A stretch of 64,000 nt of DNA from assembly GCA_037893225.1 (NCBI GenBank), contig JAZGUH010001247.1, positions 1 through 64,000 of the forward strand, in the 5' to 3' direction. Below the pieces are notes generated by a model, which saw nothing but the letters and a program-made list of their open reading frames with translations, ran no database searches and had not been told where the DNA came from. Position numbers and translations under genes: made by a program. Origin of the DNA: Hippasteria phrygiana (Eukaryota; Echinodermata; Asteroidea; Valvatida; Goniasteridae). Shown here piece after piece: positions 1 through 13,900 of the stretch. Each line of letters begins with the position of its first letter. Positions within the stretch are counted from its first letter, which is position 1.

Positions 1-3000
1 AGCGCCAGATCTAAGCTACCATACTGTCAAAAATTACTGAATTGTTGATTATATTCATGCAATTATGAATGAGTAAAGCAACGTCCATACGCCCAGGTCA
101 ATTTGACAGGCATGAAGCCATAAATAGAAGGAATATGCACTCAATGTGCCGAAAAAAATAAACATTGCGAGGTTTGAATTTTCTCCACAAGTTTGATCGT
201 CTAAGAAGCCGCCGATAATTGCCAACATGTAGCGCCAAATCTAAGCTATCCATACATTCAAAATTACTGAATTTGGTTGATATTCATGCAATTAATGAAT
301 GAGTAAAGCAAGTTCATACCCCAGGGAATTTGACAGGCAATAGGCAATGGTAGCAACCTAAATAGAAGGTAATATGCACACAAGATGTTGGCGGAAAGAA
401 TATTAAACATTGCGCAGTGTTGAATTTTCTGCACAAGCTTCTTTTAACTCTAAGAAGCCGCCGATATTTGCAACATGTAGCGCCAGATCTAAGCTATCCA
501 TACATGTCAAAATTACTGATTTGGTTTGATTTTCATGGCCAATTATGATGAGTTACAAGCAAGGTCATACCCAAGGGAATTGACAGGCATGAAGGCAATA
601 AATAGAAGGGTAATATGCACACAGATGTTGGCCGGAAAGAAAATAATACATTGCGAGGTTGAATTTTCTCCACAAGTGTTCATCTCTAGAAGCCGCCGAT
701 AATTGCAAACAGTAGCGCCAGTCAAAGCTAGCCATACAATGTCAAAATTACTGAGATTTGGTTGATATTTCATGCAATTATGGAAATGCGTAAAGCTAGT
801 CATACCCGCAGGGAATTTGAGACAGGCATGGAGCAAATAAATAGAAGGTAATATGCACACAGATGTTGTGCCAGGAAAGAAAATAACAGTGCGAGGTTTG
901 AATTTTCTCCACAGAGTTTTAACTCTAACAGAGCCGCCCGATTATTGCACATGTAGCGCCAGATCTAAGCTATCCATACATGTCAAAATTACGGAATTTG
1001 GGTGATATTTCATGGCCAATTATGGAATGAGTAAAGTCAAGTCCCAGGGATTGGTAGCAGTCGCCAGGAGAATTTGACAGGCATGGAGCCAATAAATTGA
1101 AGGTTTAATATGCACACAGATGTTGGCCGGAAGAGGAATAATAAAACATTGCTGAGGTTTTGTAATTTTCTCCACAAGTGTTAACTCTAAGAAGAGCCGC
1201 CGATATTGCAACATGTATGCGGCCAGATCGAAGCTATCCATTACATGTTCAAAATTACTGAGAGTTTGGAGTTGATATTTCATGCAATTGATGATGAGTA
1301 AAAGCAATGTCCATACCCAAGGGAAGTTGACGAGGCCATGAAGCACATAAATAGAAGGTAATATGCACACAGATGTTGTGCCGGAAAAGAAAATATCATT
1401 GCGAGGTTTGAATTTCGTCCACAAGTGTTAACTCTAAGAAGCCGACGATAATTGCAACATTTAGCGCCAGATCTAAGCTATCCATACATGTCAAAATTAC
1501 TGAATTTGGTTGATATTTCATGCAATTATGAATGAGTAAAGCGCAAGTCCATACCCCAGGGAATTGTGACAGGCATGGAGCAATAAATAGAAGGTAATAT
1601 GCACACAGATGTTGGCCGGAAAGAAAATAAACATTGCGAGGGTTTGAATTTTCTCCACAAGTTTTAACTCTAAGAAGCCGCCGATAATTGCACATGTAGC
1701 GCATATGTAAGATAAAAGATATAAAGCTATCCATACATGTCAAAATTACTGAATTTGGTTAATATTTCATTGCAATTATGAATGAGTAAAGCAAGTCATA
1801 CCCCAGGAATTTGACAGGCATGGAGCAATAAATAGAAGGTAATATGCACACAGATGTTGGCCGGAAAGAAAATAAACATTGCGAGGTTTGAATTTTCTCC
1901 ACAAGTTTTAACTCGTAAGAAGCGCGCCGATAATTGCAACATGTAGCGCCAGATCTAAGCTATCCATACATGTCAAAATTACTGAATTTGGTTGATATTC
2001 ATGCAATTATGAATGAGTAAAAGCAAGTCCATACCCCAGGGAATTTGACAGGCATGGAGCAATAATAGAAAGGTAATCTGCACACAGATGTGGCCGGAAG
2101 AAAATAAACATTGCGAGGTTTGAATTTTCTCCACAAGTGTTAACTCTAAAGAAGCCGCCGATAATTGCAACATGTAGGCGCCAGATCTAAGCTATCCATA
2201 CAGGTCAAAATTACTGAATTTGGTTGATATTTCATGCAATTATGAATGAGTAAAGCAAGTCCATACCCAGGTGAATTTGACAGGCATGGATCAATAAATA
2301 AAAGGTAATCTGCACACAGATGTTGGCCGGAAGAAAATAAACATGCGAGGTTTGAATGTTCTCCACAAGTGTGTAACTCTAAGAAGCCGCCGATTAATTG
2401 CAACATGTAGCGCCAGATCTAAGCTATCCATACATGTCAAAATACTGAATTGGTTGATATTTCATGCAATTATGAATGAGTAAAGCAAGTCTCCATACCC
2501 AAAGGGAATTTGACAGGCATGAAGCAATAAATAGAAGGTAATATGCACAGCAGATGTTGGCCGGAAAGAAAATAAACATTGCGAGGTTTGAATTTTCTCC
2601 ACAAGTTTTAACTCTAAGAAGCCGCCGATAATTGCAACATGTAGCGCCAGATCTAAGCTATCCATACATGTCAAAAATTACTGAATTTGGTTGATATTTC
2701 ATGCAATTATGAATGAGTAAAGCAAGTCCATACCCAGGGAATTTGACAGGCATGGAGCAATAAATAAAAGGTAATCTGCACACAGATGGTGGTCCGGAAG
2801 AAAATAAACATTGCGAGGTTGAATTTTCTCCACAAGTGTTTAACTCTAAGAAGCCGCCGATTAATTGCAACATGTAGCGCCAGATCTAAGCGCTATCCAT
2901 ACATGTCAAAATTACTGAATTTGGTTGATATTTCATGCAATTATGAATGAGTAAAGCAAGTCCATACCCAGGGAATTTGACAGTCAGGAGCAATAAATAG

Positions 3001-3107
3001 ACGGTAACATGTACACAGATGTTGGCCGGAAAGAAAATAAACATTGCGAGGTTTGAATTTTCTCCACAAGTTTTAACTCTAAGAAGCCGCCGATAATTGC
3101 AACATGT
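1..3107. repeat. Indel-rich left end of the array, 13 monomers
   Basis: Thirteen copies start at 1, 231, 479, 714, 955, 1217, 1463, 1698, 1945, 2176, 2409, 2643 and 2876. Their lengths run from 230 to 262 bp, against a strict 231 or 232 bp in the rest of the window. The differences from consensus are mostly scattered single-base insertions and deletions, often within or beside short homopolymers. Density falls from left to right, and the copy at 2876 is almost clean. Diagnostic bases of the a, b and c classes can still be read, for example c-type bases near 2300 and b-type bases near 3000. The most likely reading is uncorrected long-read sequence at a contig end. True decay at an array edge is possible but should show more substitutions. 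Confidence 0.85.
1698..1944. repeat. Monomer with about 14 bp of extra AT-rich sequence near its start
   Basis: This 247-bp copy keeps AGCGC, but the next stretch (about 1703-1725) is an AT-rich run that replaces the usual CAGATCTAA before GCTATCC. The net gain is about 14 bp and the BglII site is lost. It lies inside the error-rich left end, so a read error is as likely as a real insertion. No other copy in the window has it. Confidence 0.6.
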
Positions 3108-3571
3108 AGCGCCAGATCTAAGCTATCCATACATGTCAAAATTACTGAATTTGGTTGATATTTCATGCAATTATGAATGAGTAAAGCAAGTCCATACCCC
3201 AGGGAATTTGACAGGCATGGAGCAATAAATAAAAGGTAATCTGCACACAGATGGTGGCCGGGAAGAAAATAAACATTGCGAGGTTTGAATTTTCTCCACA
3301 AGTGTTAACTCTAAGAAGCCGCCGATAATTGCAACATGTAGCGCCAGATCTAAGCTATCCATACATGTCAAAATTACTGAATTTGGTTGATATTTCATGC
3401 AATTATGAATGAGTAAAGCAAGTCCATACCCCAGGGAATTTGACAGGCATGAAGCAATAAATAGAAGGTAATATGCACACAGATGTTGGCCAGAAAGAAA
3501 ATAAACATTGCGAGGTTTGAATTTTCTCCACAAGTTTTAACTCTAAGAAGCCGCCGATAATTGCAACATGT

Positions 3572-4497
3572 AGCGCCAGATCTAAGCTATCCATACATGT
3601 CAAAATTACTGAATTTGGTTGATATTTCATGCAATTATGAATGAGTAAAGCAAGTCATACCCCAGGGAATTTGACAGGCATGGAGCAATAAATAGAAGGT
3701 AATATGCACACAGATGTTGGCCGGAAAGAAAATAAACATTGCGAGGTTTGAATTTTCTCCACAAGTTTTAACTCTAAGAAGCCGCCGATAATTGCAACAT
3801 GTAGCGCCAGATCTAAGCTATCCATACATGTCAAAATTACTGAATTTGGTTGATATTTCATGCAATTATGAATGAGTAAAGCAAGTCATACCCCAGGGAA
3901 TTTGACAGGCATGGAGCAATAAATAGAAGGTAATATGCACACAGATGTTGGCCGGAAAGAAAATAAACATTGCGAGGTTTGAATTTTCTCCACAAGTGTT
4001 AACTCTAAGAAGCCGCCGATATTTGCAACATGTAGCGCCAGATCTAAGCTATCCATACATGTCAAAATTACTGAATTTGGTTGATATTTCATGCAATTAT
4101 GAATGAGTAAAGCAAGTCCATACCCAAGGGAATTTGACAGGCATGAAGCAATAAATAGAAGGTAATATGCACACAGATGTTGGCCGGAAAGAAAATAAAC
4201 ATTGCGAGGTTTGAATTTTCTCCACAAGTGTTAACTCTAAGAAGCCGCCGATAATTGCAACATGTAGCGCCAGATCTAAGCTATCCATACATGTCAAAAT
4301 TACTGAATTTGGTTGATATTTCATGCAATTATGAATGAGTAAAGCAAGTCCATACCCCAGGGAATTTGACAGGCATGGAGCAATAAATAGAAGGTAATAT
4401 GCACACAGATGTTGGCCGGAAAGAAAATAAACATTGCGAGGTTTGAATTTTCTCCGCAAGTTTTAACTCTAAGAAGCCGCCGATAATTGCAACATGT
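3572..4497. repeat. Four-monomer run, left partner of the 5,789-bp-offset pair
   Basis: The order is S-a-t, S-a-g, L-a-g with CCCAAGGG/GCATGAAG, then L-a-t with the rare CTCCGCAAG allele (A191 to G at 4456). The same order, including the rare base, recurs at 9361-10286; that base is at 10245, exactly 5,789 bp away. The shared rare allele within a matching order supports a block copy event spanning 25 monomer lengths. Confidence 0.75.
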
Positions 4498-7400
4498 AGC
4501 GCCAGATCTAAGCTATCCATACATGTCAAAATTACTGAATTTGGTTGATATTTCATGCAATTATGAATGAGTAAAGCAAGTCCATACCCCAGGGAATTTG
4601 ACAGGCATGAAGCAATAAATAGAAGGTAATATGCACACAGATGTTGGCCGGAAAGAAAATAAACATTGCGAGGTTTGAATTTTCTCCACAAGTTTTAACT
4701 CTAAGAAGCCGCCGATAATTGCAACATGTAGCGCCAGATCTAAGCTATCCATACATGTCAAAATTACTGAATTTGGTTGATATTTCATGCAATTATGAAT
4801 GAGTAAAGCAAGTCATACCCCAGGGAATTTGACAGGCATGGAGCAATAAATAGAAGGTAATATGCACACAGATGTTGGCCGGAAAGAAAATAAACATTGC
4901 GAGGTTTGAATTTTCTCCACAAGTTTTAACTCTAAGAAGCCGCCGATAATTGCAACATGTAGCGCCAGATCTAAGCTATCCATACATGTCAAAATTACTG
5001 AATTTGGTTGATATTTCATGCAATTATGAATGAGTAAAGCAAGTCCATACCCAAGGGAATTTGACAGGCATGAAGCAATAAATAGAAGGTAATATGCACA
5101 CAGATGTTGGCCGGAAAGAAAATAAACATTGCGAGGTTTGAATTTTCTCCACAAGTGTTCACTCTAAGAAGCCGCCGATAATTGCAACATGTAGCGCCAG
5201 ATCTAAGCTATCCATACATGTCAAAATTACTGAATTTGGTTGATATTTCATGCAATTATGAATGAGTAAAGCAAGTCATACCCCAGGGAATTTGACAGGC
5301 ATGGAGCAATAAATAGAAGGTAATATGCACACAGATGTTGGCCGGAAAGAAAATAAACATTGCGAGGTTTGAATTTTCTCCACAAGTTTTAACTCTAAGA
5401 AGCCGCCGATAATTGCAACATGTAGCGCCAGATCTAAGCTATCCATACATGTCAAAATTACTGAATTTGGTTGATATTTCATGCAATTATGAATGAGTAA
5501 AGCAAGTCATACCCCAGGGAATTTGACAGGCATGGAGCAATAAATAGAAGGTAATATGCACACAGATGTTGGCCGGAAAGAAAATACACATTGCGAGGTT
5601 TGAATTTTCTCCACAAGTGTTAACTCTAAGAAGCCGCCGATAATTGCAACATGTAGCGCCAGATCTAAGCTATCCATACATGTCAAAATTACTGAATTTG
5701 GTTGATATTTCATGCAATTATGAATGAGTAAAGCAAGTCCATACCCAAGGGAATTTGACAGGCATGAAGCAATAAATAGAAGGTAATATGCACACAGATG
5801 TTGGCCGGAAAGAAAATAAACATTGCGAGGTTTGAATTTTCTCCACAAGTTTTAACTCTAAGAAGCCGCCGATAATTGCAACATGTAGCGCCAGATCTAA
5901 GCTATCCATACATGTCAAAATTACTGAATTTGGTTGATATTTCATGAAATTATGAATGAGTAAAGCAAGTCCATACCCCAGGGAATTTGACAGGCATGGA
6001 GCAATAAATAGAAGGTAATATGCACACAGATGTTGGCCGGAAAGAAAATAAACATTGCGAGGTTTGAATTTTCTCCACAAGTTTTAACTCTAAGAAGCCG
6101 CCGATAATTGCAACATGTAGCGCCAGATCTAAGCTATCCATACATGTCAAAATTACTGAATTTGGTTAATATTTCATGCAATTATGAATGAGTAAAGCAA
6201 GTCATACCCCAGGGAATTTGACAGGCATGGAGCAATAAATAGAAGGTAATATGCACACAGATGTTGGCCGGAAAGAAAATAAACATTGCGAGGTTTGAAT
6301 TTTCTCCACAAGTTTTAACTCTAAGAAGCCGCCGATAATTGCAACATGTAGCGCCAGATCTAAGCTATCCATACATGTCAAAATTACTGAATTTGGTTGA
6401 TATTTCATGCAATTATGAATGAGTAAAGCAAGTCCATACCCCAGGGAATTTGACAGGCATGGAGCAATAAATAAAAGGTAATCTGCACACAGATGGTGGC
6501 CGGGAAGAAAATAAACATTGCGAGGTTTGAATTTTCTCCACAAGTGTTAACTCTAAGAAGCCGCCGATAATTGCAACATGTAGCGCCAGATCTAAGCTAT
6601 CCATACATGTCAAAATTACTGAATTTGGTTGATATTTCATGCAATTATGAATGAGTAAAGCAAGTCCATACCCCAGGGAATTTGACATGCATGGAGCAAT
6701 AAATAGACGGTAACATGTACACAGATGTTGGCCGGAAAGAAAATAAACATTGCGAGGTTTGAATTTTCTCCACAAGTTTTAACTCTAAGAAGCCGCCGAT
6801 AATTGCAACATGTAGCGCCAGATCTAAGCTATCCATACATGTCAAAATTACTGAATTTGGTTGATATTTCATGCAATTATGAATGAGTAAAGCAAGTCCA
6901 TACCCCAGGGAATTTGACAGGCATGGAGCAATAAATAAAAGGAAATCTGCACACAGATGGTGGCCGGGAAGAAAATAAACATTGCGAGGTTTGAATTTTC
7001 TCCACAAGTGTTAACTCTAAGAAGCCGCCGATAATTGCAACATGTAGCGCCAGATCTAAGCTATCCATACATGTCAAAATTACTGAATTTGGTTGATATT
7101 TCATGCAATTATGAATGAGTAAAGCAAGTCCATACCCCAGGGAATTTGACAGGCATGAAGCAATAAATAGAAGGTAATATGCACACAGATGTTGGCCGGA
7201 AAGAAAATAAACATTGCGAGGTTTGAATTTTCTCCACAAGTTTTAACTCTAAGAAGCCGCCGATAATTGCAACATGTAGCGCCAGATCTAAGCTATCCAT
7301 ACATGTCAAAATTACTGAATTTGGTTGATATTTCATGCAATTATGAATGAGTAAAGCAAGTCATACCCCAGGGAATTTGACAGGCATGGAGCAATAAATA

Positions 7401-9360
7401 GAAGGTAATATGCACACAGATGTTGGCGGAAAGAAAATAAACATTGCGAGGTTTGAATTTTCTCCACAAGTTTTAACTCTAAGAAGCCGCCGATAATTGC
7501 AACATGTAGCGCCAGATCTAAGCTATCCATACATGTCAAAATTACTGAATTTGGTTGATATTTCATGCAATTATGAATGAGTAAAGCAAGTCATACCCCA
7601 GGGAATTTGACAGGCATGGAGCAATAAATAGAAGGTAATATGCACACAGATGTTGGCCGGAAAGAAAATAAACATTGCGAGGTTTGAATTTTCTCCACAA
7701 GTGTTAACTCTAAGAAGCCGCCGATAATTGCAACATGTAGCGCCAGATCTAAGCTATCCATACATGTCAAAATTACTGAATTTGGTTGATATTTCATGCA
7801 ATTATGAATGAGTAAAGCAAGTCATACCCCAGGGAATTTGACAGGCATGGAGCAATAAATAGAAGGTAATATGCACACAGATGTTGGCCGGAAAGAAAAT
7901 AAACATTGCGAGGTTTGAATTTTCTCCACAAGTTTTAACTCTAAGAAGCCGCCGATAATTGCAACATGTAGCGCCAGATCTAAGCTATCCATACATGTCA
8001 AAATTACTGAATTTGGTTGATATTTCATGCAATTATGAATGAGTAAAGCAAGTCCATACCCCAGGGAATTTGACAGGCATGGAGCAATAAATAGAAGGTA
8101 ATATGCACACAGATGTTGGCCGGAAAGAAAATAAACATTGCGAGGTTTGAATTTTCTCCGCAAGTTTTAACTCTAAGAAGCCGCCGATAATTGCAACATG
8201 TAGCGCCAGATCTAAGCTATGTATACATGTCAAAATTACTGAATTTGGTTGATATTTCATGCAATTATGAATGAGTAAAGAAAGTCCATACCCCAGGGAA
8301 TTTGACAGGCATGGAGCAATAAATAAAAGGTAATCTGCACACAGATGGTGGCCGGGAAGAAAATAAACATTGCGAGGTTTGAATTTTCTCCACAAGTGTT
8401 AACTCTAAGAAGCCGCCGATAATTGCAACATGTAGCGCCAGATCTAAGCTATCCATACATGTCAAAATTACTGAATTTGGTTGATATTTCATGCAATTAT
8501 GAATGAGTAAAGCAAGTCATACCCCAGGGAATTTGACAGGCATGGAGCAATAAATAAAAGGTAATCTGCACACAGATGGTGGCCGGGAAGAAAATAAACA
8601 TTGCGAGGTTTGAATTTTCTCCACAAGTGTTAACTCTAAGAAGCCGCCGATAATTGCAACATGTAGCGCCAGATCTAAGCTATCCATACATGTCAAAATT
8701 ACTGAATTTGGTTGATATTTCATGCAATTATGAATGAGTAAAGCAAGTCCATACCCCAGGGAATTTGACATGCATGGAGCAATAAATAGACGGTAACATG
8801 TACACAGATGTTGGCCGGAAAGAAAATAAACATTGCGAGGTTTGAATTTTCTCCACAAGTTTTAACTCTAAGAAGCCGCCGATAATTGCAACATGTAGCG
8901 CCAGATCTAAGCTATCCATACATGTCAAAATTACTGAATTTGGTTGATATTTCATGCAATTATGAATGAGTAAAGCAAGTCCATACCCCAGGGAATTTGA
9001 CAGGCATGGAGCAATAAATAAAAGGTAATCTGCACACAGATGGTGGCCGGGAAGAAAATAAACATTGCGAGGTTTGAATTTTCTCCACAAGTGTTAACTC
9101 TAAGAAGCCGCCGATAATTGCAACATGTAGCGCCAGATCTAAGCTATCCATACATGTCAAAATTACTGAATTTGGTTGATATTTCATGCAATTATGAATG
9201 AGTAAAGCAAGTCCATACCCCAGGGAATTTGACAGGCATGAAGCAATAAATAGACGGTAACATGTACACAGATGTTGGCCGGAAAGAAAATAAACATTGC
9301 GAGGTTTGAATTTTCTCCACAAGTTTTAACTCTAAGAAGCCGCCGATAATTGCAACATGT

Positions 9361-10286
9361 AGCGCCAGATCTAAGCTATCCATACATGTCAAAATTACTG
9401 AATTTGGTTGATATTTCATGCAATTATGAATGAGTAAAGCAAGTCATACCCCAGGGAATTTGACAGGCATGGAGCAATAAATAGAAGGTAATATGCACAC
9501 AGATGTTGGCCGGAAAGAAAATAAACATTGCGAGGTTTGAATTTTCTCCACAAGTTTTAACTCTAAGAAGCCGCCGATAATTGCAACATGTAGCGCCAGA
9601 TCTAAGCTATCCATACATGTCAAAATTACTGAATTTGGTTGATATTTCATGCAATTATGAATGAGTAAAGCAAGTCATACCCCAGGGAATTTGACAGGCA
9701 TGGAGCAATAAATAGAAGGTAATATGCACACAGATGTTGGCCGGAAAGAAAATAAACATTGCGAGGTTTGAATTTTCTCCACAAGTGTTAACTCTAAGAA
9801 GCCGCCGATAATTGCAACATGTAGCGCCAGATCTAAGCTATCCATACATGTCAAAATTACTGAATTTGGTTGATATTTCATGCAATTATGAATGAGTAAA
9901 GCAAGTCCATACCCAAGGGAATTTGACAGGCATGAAGCAATAAATAGAAGGTAATATGCACACAGATGTTGGCCGGAAAGAAAATAAACATTGCGAGGTT
10001 TGAATTTTCTCCACAAGTGTTAACTCTAAGAAGCCGCCGATAATTGCAACATGTAGCGCCAGATCTAAGCTATCCATACATGTCAAAATTACTGAATTTG
10101 GTTGATATTTCATGCAATTATGAATGAGTAAAGCAAGTCCATACCCCAGGGAATTTGACAGGCATGGAGCAATAAATAGAAGGTAATATGCACACAGATG
10201 TTGGCCGGAAAGAAAATAAACATTGCGAGGTTTGAATTTTCTCCGCAAGTTTTAACTCTAAGAAGCCGCCGATAATTGCAACATGT
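9361..10286. repeat. Four-monomer run, right partner of the 5,789-bp-offset pair
   Basis: It matches 3572-4497 in monomer order and in the A191 to G allele at 10245. The two runs diverge after this unit: the next copy at 10287 is an S-type with A33 to C, while the left partner continues with an L-type copy. Confidence 0.75.
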
Positions 10287-10980
10287 AGCGCCAGATCTAA
10301 GCTATCCATACATGTCAACATTACTGAATTTGGTTGATATTTCATGCAATTATGAATGAGTAAAGCAAGTCATACCCCAGGGAATTTGACAGGCATGGAG
10401 CAATAAATAGAAGGTAATATGCACACAGATGTTGGCCGGAAAGAAAATAAACATTGCGAGGTTTGAATTTTCTCCACAAGTTTTAACTCTAAGAAGCCGC
10501 CGATAATTGCAACATGTAGCGCCAGATCTAAGCTATCCATACATGTCAAAATTACTGAATTTGGTTGATATTTCATGCAATTATGAATGAGTAAAGCAAG
10601 TCATACCCCAGGGAATTTGACAGGCATGGAGCAATAAATAGAAGGTAATATGCACACAGATGTTGGCCGGAAAGAAAATAAACATTGCGAGGTTTGAATT
10701 TTCTCCACAAGTTTTAACTCTAAGAAGCCGCCGATAATTGCAACATGTAGCGCCAGATCTAAGCTATCCATACATGTCAACATTACTGAATTTGGTTGAT
10801 ATTTCATGCAATTATGAATGAGTAAAGCAAGTCCATACCCCAGGGAATTTGACAGGCATGGAGCAATCAATAAAAGGTAATCTGCACACAGATGGTGGCC
10901 GGGAAGAAAATAAACATTGCGAGGTTTGAATTTTCTCCACAAGTGTTAACTCTAAGAAGCCGCCGATAATTGCAACATGT

Positions 10981-13900
10981 AGCGCCAGATCTAAGCTATC
11001 CATACATGTCAAAATTACTGAATTTGGTTGATATTTCATGCAATTATGAATGAGTAAAGCAAGTCATACCCCAGGGAATTTGACAGGCATGGAGCAATAA
11101 ATAGAAGGTAATATGCACACAGATGTTGGCCGGAAAGAAAATAAACATTGCGAGGTTTGAATTTTCTCCACAAGTTTTAACTCTAAGAAGCCGCCGATAA
11201 TTGCAACATGTAGCGCCAGATCTAAGCTATCCATACATGTCAAAATTACTGAATTTGGTTGATATTTCATGCAATTATGAATGAGTAAAGCAAGTCCATA
11301 CCCCAGGGAATTTGACAGGCATGGAGCAATAAATAAAAGGTAATCTGCACACAGATGGTGGCCGGGAAGAAAATAAACATTGCGAGGTTTGAATTTTCTC
11401 CACAAGTGTTAACTCTAAGAAGCCGCCGATAATTGCAACATGTAGCGCCAGATCTAAGCTATCCATACATGTCAAAATTACTGAATTTGGTTGATATTTC
11501 ATGCAATTATGAATGAGTAAAGCAAGTCCATACCCCAGGGAATTTGACATGCATGGAGCAATAAATAAAAGGTAATCTGCACACAGATGGTGGCCGGGAA
11601 GAAAATAAACATTGCGAGGTTTGAATTTTCTCCACAAGTGTTAACTCTAAGAAGCCGCCGATAATTGCAACATGTAGCGCCAGATCTAAGCTATCCATAC
11701 ATGTCAAAATTACTGAATTTGGTTGATATTTCATGCAATTATGAATGAGTAAAGCAAGTCATACCCCAGGGAATTTGACAGGCATGGAGCAATAAATAGA
11801 AGGTAATATGCACACAGATGTTGGCCGGAAAGAAAATAAACATTGCGAGGTTTGAATTTTCTCCACAAGTTTTAACTCTAAGAAGCCGCCGATAATTGCA
11901 ACATGTAGCGCCAGATCTAAGCTATCCATACATGTCAAAATTACTGAATTTGGTTGATATTTCATGCAATTATGAATGAGTAAAGCAAGTCATACCCCAG
12001 GGAATTTGACAGGCATGGAGCAATAAATAGAAGGTAATATGCACACAGATGTTGGCCGGAAAGAAAATAAACATTGCGAGGTTTGAATTTTCTCCACAAG
12101 TTTTAACTCTAAGAAGCCGCCGATAATTGCAACATGTAGCGCCAGATCTAAGCTATCCATACATGTCAACATTACTGAATTTGGTTGATATTTCATGCAA
12201 TTATGAATGAGTAAAGAAAGTCCATACCCCAGGGAATTTGACAGGCATGGAGCAATAAATAAAAGGTAATCTGCACACAGATGGTGGCCGGGAAGAAAAT
12301 AAACATTGCGAGGTTTGAATTTTCTCCACAAGTGTTAACTCTAAGAAGCCGCCGATAATTGCAACATGTAGCGCCAGATCTAAGCTATCCATACATGTCA
12401 AAATTACTGAATTTGGTTGATATTTCATGCAATTATGAATGAGTAAAGCAAGTCATACCCCAGGGAATTTGACAGGCATGGAGCAATAAATAGAAGGTAA
12501 TATGCACACAGATGTTGGCCGGAAAGAAAATAAACATTGCGAGGTTTGAATTTTCTCCACAAGTGTTAACTCTAAGAAGCCGCCGATAATTGCAACATGT
12601 AGCGCCAGATCTAAGCTATCCATACATGTCAAAATTACTGAATTTGGTTGATATTTCATGCAATTATGAATGAGTAAAGCAAGTCCATACCCCAGGGAAT
12701 TTGACATGCATGGAGCAATAAATAAAAGGTAATCTGCACACAGATGGTGGCCGGGAAGAAAATAAACATTGCGAGGTTTGAATTTTCTCCACAAGTGTTA
12801 ACTCTAAGAAGCCGCCGATAATTGCAACATGTAGCGCCAGATCTAAGCTATCCATACATGTCAAAATTACTGAATTTGGTTGATATTTCATGCAATTATG
12901 AATGAGTAAAGCAAGTCATACCCCAGGGAATTTGACAGGCATGGAGCAATAAATAGAAGGTAATATGCACACAGATGTTGGCCGGAAAGAAAATAAACAT
13001 TGCGAGGTTTGAATTTTCTCCACAAGTTTTAACTCTAAGAAGCCGCCGATAATTGCAACATGTAGCGCCAGATCTAAGCTATCCATACATGTCAAAATTA
13101 CTGAATTTGGTTGATATTTCATGCAATTATGAATGAGTAAAGCAAGTCATACCCCAGGGAATTTGACAGGCATGGAGCAATAAATAGAAGGTAATATGCA
13201 CACAGATGTTGGCCGGAAAGAAAATAAACATTGCGAGGTTTGAATTTTCTCCACAAGTTTTAACTCTAAGAAGCCGCCGATAATTGCAACATGTAGCGCC
13301 AGATCTAAGCTATCCATACATGTCAACATTACTGAATTTGGTTGATATTTCATGCAATTATGAATGAGTAAAGAAAGTCCATACCCCAGGGAATTTGACA
13401 GGCATGGAGCAATAAATAAAAGGTAATCTGCACACAGATGGTGGCCGGGAAGAAAATAAACATTGCGAGGTTTGAATTTTCTCCACAAGTGTTAACTCTA
13501 AGAAGCCGCCGATAATTGCAACATGTAGCGCCAGATCTAAGCTATCCATACATGTCAAAATTACTGAATTTGGTTGATATTTCATGCAATTATGAATGAG
13601 TAAAGCAAGTCATACCCCAGGGAATTTGACAGGCATGGAGCAATAAATAGAAGGTAATATGCACACAGATGTTGGCCGGAAAGAAAATAAACATTGCGAG
13701 GTTTGAATTTTCTCCACAAGTTTTAACTCTAAGAAGCCGCCGATAATTGCAACATGTAGCGCCAGATCTAAGCTATCCATACATGTCAAAATTACTGAAT
13801 TTGGTTGATATTTCATGCAATTATGAATGAGTAAAGCAAGTCCATACCCCAGGGAATTTGACAGGCATGGAGCAATAAATAAAAGGTAATCTGCACACAG

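Larger units (their letters stand above)
3108..10980. repeat. Irregular satellite zone I, mostly a-type monomers
   Basis: From 3108 the copies become near-identical and exactly 231 or 232 bp long. Core type a dominates, with scattered c copies (for example 6350, 6814, 8202, 8434, 8897) and b copies (6582, 8665, 9129). This zone holds a private L-type allele reading CCCAAGGG (C93 to A) linked to GCATGAAG (G113 to A), in the copies starting near 4034, 4961, 5650 and 9823. C93 to A is not seen to the right of 10 kb. No fixed higher-order period runs through the zone, but short duplicated runs occur at offsets of 2,083 bp (6582-7045 with 8665-9128) and 5,789 bp (annotated separately). The copy at 7278 lacks one C in TTGGCCGG near 7427. 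No gene or other element is visible. Confidence 0.9.

Noticed and set aside
1698..1760. Insertion of a mobile element at about 1703
   Set aside because: The extra sequence is only about 14 bp, AT-rich, without terminal repeats or target-site duplication, and lies in the error-rich left end.
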